Assembly (NCBI GenBank): GCA_900767675.1
Contig: CAAFZX010000043.1
Coordinates: 1 to 64,000 of the forward strand
DNA length: 64,000 nucleotides
Direction of reading: 5' to 3'
Source: an uncultured Collinsella sp.
GTDB lineage: Bacteria > Actinomycetota > Coriobacteriia > Coriobacteriales > Coriobacteriaceae
A program made the position numbers and the translations under genes. Positions 16,898 to 25,628 of the stretch are shown here, piece after piece; the first letter of the stretch is position 1; every line of letters begins with the position of its first letter. Under the pieces are notes generated by a model. That model was given only the letters and a program-made list of their open reading frames with translations. It did no database searches and was not told where the DNA came from.

Positions 16898-16910
16898 ATG
16901 ATTTTTCTGG

Positions 16911-16943
16911 GACGGGGATTTAATAATCATTTTGGTCCCCGTC
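16911..16943. repeat. small palindrome downstream of the hypothetical gene
   Basis: GACGGGGA and TCCCCGTC pair, and the flanking AAATGATT / AATCATTT are also complementary. There is no T-run after the stem, so a REP-like repeat is as likely as a terminator. Confidence 0.5.
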
Positions 16944-17076
16944 ACCGCTGCGAGTGCGAGGCGGACAAAACGCCCCCGCTCGCGAACAGTTCTGTCACTT
17001 TGGCACCGCTCGTGGTGCATACCTGCAGGTTCGCAGCCATAATGGTGGCAAGACAACCAAGAGGGGAGCGGAATCC

Positions 17077-17748
17077 ATGGCGCTGATCTATATCGTTGAG
17101 GACGACGAGCCCATTCGTCGCGAGCTTGCCGATATCCTTGCCCGCGCCGGTTTTGAGGTTGAGGCCTGCGAATCGTTTGAGCATGTCTCGCGCGATATTC
17201 TCGCCGCCGCACCCGACTTGGTGCTGCTCGACCTCACGCTTCCCGTCAAAGACGGCCAGCATATCTGCCACGAAGTCCGCCGCGAATCCGAGGTCCCCAT
17301 CATCGTCCTCACCTCGCGCACGACCGAAATCGACGAGGTCATGGCCATGACACTCGGCGCGGACGACTTTGTTTCCAAGCCCTATAGCGCCCGCGTGCTC
17401 GTGGCGCGCATCAACGCGCTGCTGCGTCGCACCACGGCGGCCGGCGAGCGCAGCACGCTCGTCCACAAGGGGCTGGAGCTCGACCTCGCCCGCTCCGCGG
17501 TCACCAACACGGCAACCGGCGATACCACCGAGCTCACCAAAAACGAGCTGCGCATCCTCTCGCTGCTCTTGGGTCGCGCGGGCAAGATTGTCTCGCGTCC
17601 GGCCATCATGCAGGACCTGTGGGACTCCGACGCCTTCGTGGACGACAACACGCTCACCGTCAACATCAACCGCCTGCGCACCACGCTCGAAAAAATCGGC
17701 ATCAAGGGGTACCTGACCACGCACCGCGGCCAGGGCTATTCGGTCTAG
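17077..17748 (+). CDS. OmpR-family response regulator (BceR/VraR-like)
   Basis: The 223-residue regulator has a receiver domain with the acidic pair VEDDEP, phosphoacceptor Asp at LVLLDLTLP and the Lys of DDFVSKPYSA, followed by a winged-helix DNA-binding domain ending THRGQGYSV. The short linker and the sequence DNTLTVNINRLRTTLEK resemble BceR-type regulators that control antimicrobial-peptide resistance. The start at 17077 follows GAGGGGAGCGG. The partner kinase starts nine bases after its stop. Confidence 0.9.
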   Translation: MALIYIVEDDEPIRRELADILARAGFEVEACESFEHVSRDILAAAPDLVLLDLTLPVKDGQHICHEVRRESEVPIIVLTSRTTEIDEVMAMTLGADDFVSKPYSARVLVARINALLRRTTAAGERSTLVHKGLELDLARSAVTNTATGDTTELTKNELRILSLLLGRAGKIVSRPAIMQDLWDSDAFVDDNTLTVNINRLRTTLEKIGIKGYLTTHRGQGYSV

Positions 17749-17757
17749 GGGCCGGCC

Positions 17758-18801
17758 ATGTCGTTTGCCAAGTTCTTTAAAGACGCGCTGCTCCCCGTCG
17801 CCGTGTGGACGTGCGGCGTGCTGTTGAGCTGCTTTGTGCTGACGGTTGCCGGCGCGCCCGTCTCCATCGTGATTGTGGCGGTCGGCGTGTCCTTTGTCTT
17901 TGGCATGCTCGGCATCGTGATCGAGTACGCGCGCCGCCGTCGTTTTCTGCATCAGCTGGAGCGGGCGGCCGAGGAGCTGGAGAGCCCCGCGTGGGTGCAA
18001 GAGATGGTGCAGTGCCCGACTTATGTCGAGGGCGAGCTCGAGTACGAGGTCTTGCGTCGCGTGGGCAAGGCGGCTTGCGATGAGGTGGCGGAAGGACGCC
18101 GCCAGACCGACGACTATCGCGACTATATCGAGAGCTGGGTCCACGAGGCCAAACTGCCCCTGGCGGCAGCTCATCTGATCTTGGAGAACCTGGACGGCAG
18201 CGAAGGCGACCTGTCGCGCGTGGACGACCTGGCTCGCGAGCTCGCCCGCGTGGAGCGCTACATCGACCAGGCGCTCTACTATGCGCGCTCGGAAGTTGTG
18301 GAGCGTGACTATCTGATTCGCCGTTGGAGCCTCAAGGCCTTGGTGACGGGTGCGATTAAAGCCAATGCGCGCGAACTTATCGCGGCGCATGTGGCGCCGG
18401 TGTGCGAGGACCTTGACTATGAGGTCTTTACCGACGAGAAGTGGCTCGAGTTTATCCTGGGCCAGCTCATCCAGAACAGCATTAAATACGCGCGCGAGGA
18501 CGGAGCGAAGATCACGTTTTCGGGCGCGCTGCTGGACGAGGGCCTGGCAAGCGAGCGCATCGAGCTTACCGTCGCGGACAACGGCTGCGGCGTGTGTGCG
18601 GCAGACCTGCCGCGCGTGTTCGAGAAGGGTTTTACCGGCGACAACGGCCGCACCACCAAGCGCGCAACGGGCATCGGCCTCTACCTGGTGGCACGTCTGT
18701 GCTCCAAGATGGGCATCGACGTCACCGCATCGTCCGAGCCCAGCGAAGGCTTCGTCGTCACGTTCGCTTTTTCAACGAACAAGTTCCAATACTTTGAGTA
18801 G
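17758..18801 (+). CDS. intramembrane-sensing histidine kinase (BceS-like)
   Basis: The 347-residue kinase has two closely spaced N-terminal transmembrane helices (about 12-32 and 35-57) with almost no extracytoplasmic loop, the hallmark of intramembrane-sensing kinases. The H-box is YIESWVHEAKLPLAAAHLIL, the N-box QNSIKYA, and the ATP lid ends RATGIGLYLVARL. BceS kinases normally receive their signal through a BceAB ABC exporter, but none is encoded on either side here. The upstream regulator gene is its cognate partner. Confidence 0.88.
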   Translation: MSFAKFFKDALLPVAVWTCGVLLSCFVLTVAGAPVSIVIVAVGVSFVFGMLGIVIEYARRRRFLHQLERAAEELESPAWVQEMVQCPTYVEGELEYEVLRRVGKAACDEVAEGRRQTDDYRDYIESWVHEAKLPLAAAHLILENLDGSEGDLSRVDDLARELARVERYIDQALYYARSEVVERDYLIRRWSLKALVTGAIKANARELIAAHVAPVCEDLDYEVFTDEKWLEFILGQLIQNSIKYAREDGAKITFSGALLDEGLASERIELTVADNGCGVCAADLPRVFEKGFTGDNGRTTKRATGIGLYLVARLCSKMGIDVTASSEPSEGFVVTFAFSTNKFQYFE

Positions 18802-18866
18802 TCAGCCCGTATGGCGTAGCCGTTCAGGATCTGCCCATCTAAGAAAATATCAGGCTTCTCGGTAGC

Positions 18867-18888
18867 TATATTCCTGAACGGGAACATT
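18867..18888. promoter_or_regulatory. HipB-type operator site 1
   Basis: TATATTC-N8-GAACATT, the first of three sites with the same layout. It starts exactly 39 bases before the second. Confidence 0.75.
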
Positions 18889-18905
18889 GCTAATGTAGCA
18901 AACAC

Positions 18906-18927
18906 TATATTCCCGTACATGAACATA
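18906..18927. promoter_or_regulatory. HipB-type operator site 2
   Basis: TATATTC-N8-GAACATA, the middle site of three, 39 bases from each neighbour. Confidence 0.78.
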
Positions 18928-18944
18928 GTTCCACGGTTTTATAC

Positions 18945-18966
18945 TATGTTCACGAATAGGAATATA
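18945..18966. promoter_or_regulatory. HipB-type operator site 3
   Basis: TATGTTC-N8-GAATATA, ending just before the ribosome site of the antitoxin gene. Confidence 0.78.
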
Positions 18967-18978
18967 GCTGGAGGCATG

Positions 18979-19269
18979 ATGAGAACGGTGACAACGATTA
19001 AAAAGCTGGATGGGCGCATCAAGCTCAAACCGTCGGAAGTCGCTTTCTCGGAGCGCGTGGTTTTCGATCCCGCCGAGATGGGGAAAGCCCTTAGGCTCAG
19101 AAGGCGTGAGCTTGGCTTGACTCAACGCGATGTCGCGACTATGACGGGCCGCAGCCTTCGTGTGATTGGTGATATCGAGCGGGGGCGGACAACGGTCGAA
19201 ATTGGTGTCATTTTCGATTACGCCTCCATCGTGGATATTGATTTTATTCTGAAGGTGAGGGGGAAATAA
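18979..19269 (+). CDS. hipB: HipB-like antitoxin, Xre family
   Basis: The 96-residue protein contains a helix-turn-helix of the Cro/CI type (about residues 34-80): MGKALRLRRRELGLTQRDVA then MTGRSLRVIGDIERGR. HipB proteins bind operator palindromes in front of the operon and neutralise HipA by holding it in an inactive complex. The gene overlaps hipA by one base and three operator-like sites precede it, all as expected of an autoregulated toxin-antitoxin operon. TGGAGG lies before two consecutive ATGs; the second (18979) has the better spacing. Confidence 0.85.
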   Translation: MRTVTTIKKLDGRIKLKPSEVAFSERVVFDPAEMGKALRLRRRELGLTQRDVATMTGRSLRVIGDIERGRTTVEIGVIFDYASIVDIDFILKVRGK

Positions 19270-20561
19270 TGGATGGCACGCTGTTCGTTCACCGTGAGTT
19301 TAATGGGTCTTACCAGCTGGTTGGCATATTGGAGGAAAACGCGGGGCTTCCGATATTCACCTATAGCCCCAAATATCTCCAGAGCGGTGATGCGGCCCCG
19401 ATTTCGACCTCGCTGCCGTTGTCGGCCGAGACATTTAGTCCGGACGCAACGGGTTCCTTTTTCTCTGGCATCATTCCGGAGGGGCAGCTCAACAGGGATC
19501 TTGAGAAAAGGGCGCGAGCGGAACGCGGAGATTACTTTAAGGTGCTCGATTTAGTCCGCGATGAACCTGTCGGCGCTCTGGTTTTGACGCGAGATCCTTC
19601 GGCCGACAGTCTCGAAATGGGCTATGAAGAGATAGGTGAGGAACAGCTAAGCGGGCTGGCATACGCGCCGGCGGAGGTTGCTTTTGATTTAGCGCTAGAG
19701 AGTCGAATCTCCCTTGCAGGTGCTCAGGCGAAGGTCGGTCTCTACCATACGGGCGATGATCCATGTGGCGGATGGTACCTGCCTCATGGAGCGGCCCCAT
19801 CTACGCACATTCTCAAGGCGGGATCGAAAACGTTCCCGGGCGAGACAGTGTGCGAAGCGATGTGCGTGAGGGCCGCCTCTCTGATGGACCTGTCGGCCGA
19901 AGAGTGTTTTCTTATCCGAGTTGAGGATGCCGAGCCAATTATCGCCGTGAGGCGATTTGACCGAGTAACGCCTGATGCTGGATGCTCGGTTGACGGATTG
20001 CCAATTCCATACCGTTTGCACCAGGAAGATGTTTGTCAAGCCAAGGGCATTTCGCGTGAGCTTAAATATGAGCCCACGGGCGTCAATTACCTGGGGCTTA
20101 TCGTCGATGCGGTGCGAAGGACGTCGACGAATCAAATGGAGGACAGGTTCCTTGTCGGCTATAACCAGCTGTTCGACTATGCCGTAGGTAACTGCGATAA
20201 CCATCTAAAGAACTGGTCGTTCGTGTGGGACGAAAGTTGGAAGCAGGTGAGGTTGGCGCCGCTCTATGACGTGCTGTGCACAACGGTTTATCCCAGTCTC
20301 GTTCGCGAGATGGGCGTCTCGTTTGGAGGGAGCCGCAAGATTGACGACGTAACGCGCGGGTCGGTGATGAGCCATATGATCGGGGCGGGTTTGCCCGGGG
20401 GAATTGTTGCCGGAATGATTGCCGATACCTGCAATGAGGTTCCAGACGCGCTAAGAGACGCCGCGCGCGGTCTCAAAGAAGAGGGTTTTTCCGAGGCGGA
20501 GGTAATGTTCGAGAAGATCATTCCAGAAGTGCAAGCTCGTCTAAGCAGGATCGCCTTATAA
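19269..20561 (+). CDS. hipA: HipA toxin, serine/threonine protein kinase
   Basis: The 430-residue protein has the HipA N-terminal subdomain and kinase core. Visible landmarks are SLAGAQAKV (residues 148-156, with the serine equivalent to the regulatory Ser150 of E. coli), Lys183 of HILKAG for ATP binding, RLHQEDVCQA (249-258), the catalytic GNCDNHLKNW with Asp310, and the metal-binding LAPLYDV with Asp334. All catalytic residues are intact. HipA of E. coli phosphorylates glutamyl-tRNA synthetase and causes persistence; the target here is not known. The operon is less GC-rich than its neighbours, consistent with transfer. Confidence 0.93.
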   Translation: MDGTLFVHREFNGSYQLVGILEENAGLPIFTYSPKYLQSGDAAPISTSLPLSAETFSPDATGSFFSGIIPEGQLNRDLEKRARAERGDYFKVLDLVRDEPVGALVLTRDPSADSLEMGYEEIGEEQLSGLAYAPAEVAFDLALESRISLAGAQAKVGLYHTGDDPCGGWYLPHGAAPSTHILKAGSKTFPGETVCEAMCVRAASLMDLSAEECFLIRVEDAEPIIAVRRFDRVTPDAGCSVDGLPIPYRLHQEDVCQAKGISRELKYEPTGVNYLGLIVDAVRRTSTNQMEDRFLVGYNQLFDYAVGNCDNHLKNWSFVWDESWKQVRLAPLYDVLCTTVYPSLVREMGVSFGGSRKIDDVTRGSVMSHMIGAGLPGGIVAGMIADTCNEVPDALRDAARGLKEEGFSEAEVMFEKIIPEVQARLSRIAL

Positions 20562-20587
20562 CAAAAAAGCGCCGCCCCAAACAAAAA

Positions 20588-20620
20588 CGTGCCGCCCCAA
20601 CCGGGGCGGCACGCCATCTT
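20588..20620 (+). terminator. terminator of hipBA
   Basis: CGTGCCGCCCC and GGGGCGGCACG pair with a short loop, followed by CCATCTTTTA; A-rich sequence lies before the stem. Confidence 0.75.
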
Positions 20621-20653
20621 TTATCAGCCAACTCGCTGAAGTACGGTGACGAA

Positions 20654-20744
20654 GGCGCAAGGCCGGGAGGGGTTATCTAAGCCGACATCCCGCAGCCGCG
20701 AAGCGGCGAGGACGTCGGCGTGATAACCCCGCAGGCCTTGCGCC
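20654..20744. repeat. 91-base multi-segment palindrome
   Basis: Nested complementary blocks are GGCGCAAGGCC / GGCCTTGCGCC, GGGGTTAT / ATAACCCC and GCCGAC / GTCGGC, closing on CCGC-GAA-GCGG. The whole forms one long interrupted hairpin between the convergent hipA and uspA genes. It could end uspA transcription but has no T-run. Confidence 0.75.
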
Positions 20745-20757
20745 GGCGGGAAGGAAC

Positions 20758-21195
20758 CTACTTCACGACCAAAATGTCGCAGTCGGTATTGCGCAGCAGG
20801 AACGTCGAAATCGAGCCCAGTAGCGCGTACTTAATTGAGGACAGGCCGCGGGCGCCGCAGAGCACCAGATCGGGCTTGACCACGTCGAGCATCTCATCCT
20901 TAAGCGTCTCACGAATGCGGCCGGTACGAATCATGACCTCGACCTCGGGAATGTCGGGATTGGCCTTGGCCTCCTCGAGCTGCTTGGCGATGGAGTTGTT
21001 AAAGGCCTCCTCCAAGCCGTTGACCAGGTCGACCGGATAGGAACCGGCGCTCTCGAGCGCGGTGGAGTCGATGACGTGGCCGATGATCAGCTTAGCGCCG
21101 TTGTTCGCGGCGACCTTGATGGCGCGTGCGAGAACAAAATCCTGCTGCTCAGTACCGTCGAGTGAAACAAATACCTTGGTGTAGCCCTCGTTCAT
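20758..21195 (-). CDS. universal stress protein, UspA family
   Basis: The 145-residue single-domain USP has the nucleotide-binding signature G-2x-G-9x-G(S/T) in GARGLSSIKYALLGSISTF near the C-terminus, which marks the ATP-binding subgroup, and the N-terminal strand KVFVSLDGT. Such proteins are dimers induced by stress and starvation; the client process is unknown. The start is preceded by AAGGAGG on the minus strand. It is a single gene, divergent from uppP. Confidence 0.92.
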   Translation of the reverse strand: MNEGYTKVFVSLDGTEQQDFVLARAIKVAANNGAKLIIGHVIDSTALESAGSYPVDLVNGLEEAFNNSIAKQLEEAKANPDIPEVEVMIRTGRIRETLKDEMLDVVKPDLVLCGARGLSSIKYALLGSISTFLLRNTDCDILVVK

Positions 21196-21444
21196 GGTTT
21201 CCTCCTTGGTCTATCGCACGGGCGCGGGGCTCGTGCGTCGGGCGGGTGCGGGTGCGTTGGCCGCCGGACACTTTATCTTGTTGCAGTTATACCCAAGGAT
21301 TTCGGTTTGACCGCTCGCAATTCTGTGAACGGGCGAGTTTTTTGGTAAGGGTAGGCGCGGTCGCACCGCCAACGGTTGATAATGGGACATCGCCCGCATC
21401 GTCCGCAGAACATCTACCGGCGGGTGTCTAATGAGGGGGTCCCT

Positions 21445-22425
21445 TTGGATATTATCGAGCTTCTAAAATCTGCCTTCATGGGCCTGGTCGAGGGCATCAC
21501 CGAATGGCTGCCTGTTTCGTCTACCGGTCACATGATCTTGGTGGACGAGTTCGTCAAGATGAACGTGAGCGAGACGTTCTGGAATATGTTCCTGGTCGTG
21601 ATCCAGCTTGGCGCCATTTTGGCCGTCTGCGTCCTGTTCTTCTACGACCTTAACCCGTTTTCTCCCAGCAAGGGCAAGGAAGGCCGCCGCGACACCTGGG
21701 TGCTGTGGGGCAAGATTGTGCTCGGCTGCATTCCTGCCGCTGCAATCGGTCTGCCGCTCAACGACTGGATGGAGGAGCATTTCTACAATGCTCCCGTCGT
21801 GGCGTTGGCGCTCATTGTGTACGGCGTGCTGTTTATCGTGATTGAGAACTGGCGCGCGAACAAGCGCGACCAGGCCGCTCTTGCCGGTTCGTTTGGTTCT
21901 CGTGCTGTGGTGCCGGGTGGACGTCCTGCCGGTGCGCACTTTGCGGCGCCCGTCGCGGCTACCGCTGAGGATGAAGACGATGACGATAGCCTGGACTTTG
22001 GCTCCATCACTACGCTCGAGGATCTGAGCTGGAAGACCGCACTGGGCATCGGTTGCTTCCAGGTGCTTTCGCTGATTCCGGGCACATCGCGCTCCGGCTC
22101 CACCATCATCGGTGGCCTGCTTTTGGGCTGCACGCGCTCGGTGGCGTCTAAGTTTACGTTCTTCCTGGCCATCCCTGTCATGTTTGGCGCGAGTGCGCTC
22201 AAGCTGGTCAAGTACTTCATCAAGGGCGGCACGTTCGGCGCCAACGAGGTCGCTATCTTGGGCGTGGGCTGCGTTGTGGCCTTTGTGGTTTCGCTCATCG
22301 CCATCAAGTGGCTCATGGGCTTCGTCCGCCGTCACGACTTTAAGTGCTTCGGTGTTTACCGCATCATCCTGGGCATCGTAGTGCTCGCATACTTCTTTGT
22401 TCTGGAGCCGATGCTCGGCCTGTAA
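21445..22425 (+). CDS. uppP: undecaprenyl-diphosphatase UppP (BacA)
   Basis: This membrane enzyme recycles the lipid carrier of cell-wall synthesis by removing one phosphate from undecaprenyl diphosphate. The family motifs are LVEGITEWLPVSSTGHM near the start and LIPGTSRSGSTI in the second half; about eight hydrophobic segments are visible. Between them lies an insertion of about 45 polar residues (roughly residues 155-200, with DEDDDDSLDF), longer than usual. I chose a TTG start at 21445 because GAGGGGG lies six bases before it and the resulting N-terminus matches the family; an ATG at 21376 would add 23 unlikely residues. Confidence 0.92.
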   Translation: MDIIELLKSAFMGLVEGITEWLPVSSTGHMILVDEFVKMNVSETFWNMFLVVIQLGAILAVCVLFFYDLNPFSPSKGKEGRRDTWVLWGKIVLGCIPAAAIGLPLNDWMEEHFYNAPVVALALIVYGVLFIVIENWRANKRDQAALAGSFGSRAVVPGGRPAGAHFAAPVAATAEDEDDDDSLDFGSITTLEDLSWKTALGIGCFQVLSLIPGTSRSGSTIIGGLLLGCTRSVASKFTFFLAIPVMFGASALKLVKYFIKGGTFGANEVAILGVGCVVAFVVSLIAIKWLMGFVRRHDFKCFGVYRIILGIVVLAYFFVLEPMLGL

Positions 22426-22469
22426 CTTGGTTGACGCTGCGTGGCGGCCAGGGCGACAACTTGTTATTC

Positions 22470-22511
22470 AAAGGGGGCGGCATGGCCAAAAGGTCCATGC
22501 CGCCCCCTTTT
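22470..22511 (+). terminator. rho-independent terminator of uppP
   Basis: AAAGGGGGCGGCATGG and CCATGCCGCCCCCTTTT pair almost perfectly and the 3' arm ends in a T-run. Confidence 0.88.
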
Positions 22512-22526
22512 GATTGGTGCATTGGG

Positions 22527-22567
22527 GTCAGGTTACTTTGCACCAGCTTGGTGCAGACAAACCTGAC
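22527..22567. repeat. REP-like palindrome with TTACTTTGCACCA word
   Basis: GTCAGGTT and AACCTGAC are the outer arms and TGCACCA / TGGTGCA the inner arms. The word CAGGTTACTTTGCACCA recurs at 33891-33907, so this is a repeat family. Confidence 0.7.
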
Positions 22568-22719
22568 ACCTTTGCACCAAACCCGCTGGGGCGGGCCCGG
22601 CAGTGGCGCGCGGAGTCGTGGTGTGATTTGCGTCGGTGTCCGCGCGGCTCGGTATACTGGTACGGCTCAAACTATGGCGCCGCCCGCAGGCGCGCCGTCC
22701 GTCAGATGAGGAGTCGCCC

Positions 22720-25620
22720 ATGACCCAGCCCCTGCCCTGGGAAAAGAACACCGCCGCGCCCGTTCCGCCCGCGCCGGAGCCCGTGCCGCTCGACGCGTAC
22801 ACCGCCCCTGCCGCGCCGGAGCCCGAGCTCGTTCCGCTTGATATCTACGACGCGCCGGCTCCCGCGCCCAAGTCTGCCAAGCCGCTCGTCGACATCGACA
22901 GCCTCAACCCCGCCCAGCGCGAGGCGGTCCTGACCACCGAGGGCCCGCTGCTGGTCCTTGCCGGCGCCGGCTCGGGCAAGACCCGCGTCCTGACTTTCCG
23001 CATCGCGCATATGCTTGGCGACCTGGGCGTTAAGCCCTGGCAGGTCCTGGCCATCACGTTTACCAACAAGGCCGCGGCCGAAATGCGCGAGCGTCTGGCG
23101 GCGCTTATCCCCAACGGCACCCGCGGCATGTGGGTGTGCACCTTCCACGCCATGTGCGTGCGCATGCTGCGTGAGGACGCCGACCTGCTGGGCTACACCG
23201 GTCAGTTCACCATCTACGATGACGACGACTCAAAGCGCATGGTGCGTGACATTATGCAGGCGCTCGGCATCGAGCAAAAGCAATTCCCCATCAACATGAT
23301 CCGCTCCAAGATCAGCTCGGCCAAAAATGCCATGATCGGGCCCGAGGACATGCTCAAATCCGCTGACAGCCCCAATGACAAAAAGGCCGCGCAGGTCTAC
23401 CTGGAGCTGGAGCGCCGCCTGCGCGCCGCCAACGCGATGGACTTCGACGACCTGCTCGTGCGCACGCTCGAGCTGCTGCGCACCCGTCCCGAGGTGCTCG
23501 ACAAGTACCAGGAGCGCTTCCGCTATATTAGCGTCGACGAGTATCAGGACACCAACCACGTCCAGTACGAGATCGCCAACCTGCTGGCCGCCAAGTACCA
23601 AAACCTCATGGTCGTGGGCGACGACGACCAGTCCATTTACAGCTGGCGTGGCGCCGACATCACCAACATCCTGGACTTTGAGCAGGACTTCAAAAACTGC
23701 AAGACCGTTAAGCTGGAGCAAAACTACCGCTCCACGGGCCATATCCTGAGCGCCGCCAACGCCGTGGTGCGCCACAACTCGCAGCGCAAGGACAAGCGCC
23801 TGTTTACGGCCGAGGGCGATGGCGAGAAGATCCAGGCCTTCCAGGCGAGCGACGAGCGCGATGAGGGCCGCTGGATTGCCGGCGAGATCGAAAAACTGCA
23901 TGCCAAGGGTACGAGCTACGACGATATCGCCGTGTTCTACCGCACCAACGCCCAGTCGCGTATTCTCGAAGATATGTTCCTGCGCGCGGGCGTGCCCTAC
24001 AAGATCGTGGGCGGCACGCGATTCTTCGACCGCGCCGAGATCCGCGATGTCATGGCCTACCTCAAGATGATCGTGAACCCGGCCGACGAGATGAGCGTCA
24101 AGCGCGTCATCAACACGCCGCGCCGCGGCATCGGCTCCACCTCGATTCAAAAGATCGAGCAGCTGGCGCGTGGCAACCGCTGCTCGTTCTTCCAAGCTTG
24201 CGAGATCGCGTGCGCCGAGACGGGCATGTTTAGCGCCAAGGTCCGCAATGGCCTGTCGAGCTTTGTGTCGCTGGTGCGCGAAGGTCGCCGCATGGACGGC
24301 GAGCTGAAGGACGTCGTCGAGATGATTGTCGACAAGACGGGCCTGCTGCAGGCGTTTCGCGCCGAGGGCACCATGGAGTCCGAGAGCCGCGCCGAGAACA
24401 TTCAGGAATTCCTGGGCGTTGCCGCCGAGTTTGAGGAGACGCACGAGGATATCGAGGGTACGCTCGAGAGCTTGGAAGAGCTGCGTGCGGCTGGCGTGGC
24501 CGACGTGCCGGATGCCGCTGAGCGGAAGGCCGTCGTGGTGAGCGCGCCCGCACCCGAGCCGGGCCCGTCTGCGCCTGCGTCTTCGTTTGAGGCACTCGTC
24601 GGTGCACGTGATGCCGCGGGCACTAATCCGCTCGATAGCTTGGCCGCTCCGGCACTCTCGCCGCAGGATGCACTGGCCGCTGCCATCGCGGGCAACGCCT
24701 ATGCCGCGCCGACGGAGCTGCCGGCCGGCGCCGTGCATGCCGACGAGATCGAGCGCACCTACGGCCCGCTCACCTGCAAGGCACTGCCGGCGCTCATGGA
24801 GTGGCTGGCCCTGCGCTCCGACTTGGATTCCCTGGCCGGCGAGACACATGCCATCACCATGATGACCATCCATTCCGCCAAGGGCTTGGAGTTCCCGGCG
24901 GTTTTTGTGGCGGGCATGGAGGAGGGTATCTTCCCCCACGTGCACGATTTTGGCGGCAGTGACGATCCGGGCAAGCTCGAGGAAGAGCGCCGCTTGGCCT
25001 ACGTCGCCATCACGCGTGCCCGCAAGCGTCTGTTCCTGACCTATGCGGCCACGCGCCGCACCTACGGTTCGACCTCGGCCAATCCTCGTTCGCGTTTCCT
25101 CAACGAGATTCCGTTTGAGGATATCGAGTTTAGCGGTATCGGTTCTGCTGGTTTTGAGGGCACGGGCTGGGAGAAGCGCGGTGACCGTCGCGGTACCTTT
25201 GGCTCGGGCATGGGCTCGGACATGTACGGCGGCAAGGTATTTGGCTCGCATACGCGCTCAACCGGCGGTTCCGCCTCGCGCGGCGGATCGAGCTTCGACG
25301 ACTTCTTTGGCGGCAGCAGCTACGGTACCGAGCGCCATCGCGGGGTATCGCCCGATGCCGGCCGCGTGGCCTCGACCTTTGGATCGGGTACGCCGCGACC
25401 CAAGAAGTCCACGTCCAAGGTGTCGCCGACGGTGGAGCGCAAGGTCGATCGCGCCAGCGCATCGCAGGACTTTGCCGCGGGCGATACCGTGAGCCATAAG
25501 ACCTTTGGTACGGGCACCGTCATCTCGGTCGCCGGAGACATGATCGAGGTGCAATTCGAAAAGACCGGACAGACCAAAAAGCTTATGAAGGGCTTTGCGC
25601 CGATCGTCAAACTGTCGTAG
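22720..25620 (+). CDS. pcrA: ATP-dependent DNA helicase PcrA/UvrD
   Basis: The 966-residue superfamily 1 3'-5' helicase unwinds DNA in repair and plasmid or stalled-fork processing. Its motifs are AGAGSGKTRVL (Walker A, 81-91), ITFTNKAAAEM (Ia), VDEYQDTN (II), GDDDQSIYSWRGAD (III), EQNYRST (IV), TIHSAKGLEFPAVF (V) and YVAITRARKRL (VI). A 55-residue Pro/Ala-rich extension precedes the core and about 85 Ala/Pro-rich residues are inserted in the second half before motif V. The C-terminus (GDTVSHKTFGTGTVISV onward) is the Tudor-like domain that contacts RNA polymerase in PcrA. The ATG at 22720 has GAGGAG upstream. Confidence 0.95.
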   Translation: MTQPLPWEKNTAAPVPPAPEPVPLDAYTAPAAPEPELVPLDIYDAPAPAPKSAKPLVDIDSLNPAQREAVLTTEGPLLVLAGAGSGKTRVLTFRIAHMLGDLGVKPWQVLAITFTNKAAAEMRERLAALIPNGTRGMWVCTFHAMCVRMLREDADLLGYTGQFTIYDDDDSKRMVRDIMQALGIEQKQFPINMIRSKISSAKNAMIGPEDMLKSADSPNDKKAAQVYLELERRLRAANAMDFDDLLVRTLELLRTRPEVLDKYQERFRYISVDEYQDTNHVQYEIANLLAAKYQNLMVVGDDDQSIYSWRGADITNILDFEQDFKNCKTVKLEQNYRSTGHILSAANAVVRHNSQRKDKRLFTAEGDGEKIQAFQASDERDEGRWIAGEIEKLHAKGTSYDDIAVFYRTNAQSRILEDMFLRAGVPYKIVGGTRFFDRAEIRDVMAYLKMIVNPADEMSVKRVINTPRRGIGSTSIQKIEQLARGNRCSFFQACEIACAETGMFSAKVRNGLSSFVSLVREGRRMDGELKDVVEMIVDKTGLLQAFRAEGTMESESRAENIQEFLGVAAEFEETHEDIEGTLESLEELRAAGVADVPDAAERKAVVVSAPAPEPGPSAPASSFEALVGARDAAGTNPLDSLAAPALSPQDALAAAIAGNAYAAPTELPAGAVHADEIERTYGPLTCKALPALMEWLALRSDLDSLAGETHAITMMTIHSAKGLEFPAVFVAGMEEGIFPHVHDFGGSDDPGKLEEERRLAYVAITRARKRLFLTYAATRRTYGSTSANPRSRFLNEIPFEDIEFSGIGSAGFEGTGWEKRGDRRGTFGSGMGSDMYGGKVFGSHTRSTGGSASRGGSSFDDFFGGSSYGTERHRGVSPDAGRVASTFGSGTPRPKKSTSKVSPTVERKVDRASASQDFAAGDTVSHKTFGTGTVISVAGDMIEVQFEKTGQTKKLMKGFAPIVKLS

Positions 25621-25628
25621 TCCCGGCG

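Noticed and set aside
23230..25251. 673-codon minus-strand frame opposite pcrA
   Set aside because: The plus strand encodes every PcrA helicase motif; the antisense product is Arg/Ala/Leu/His-rich without domains.
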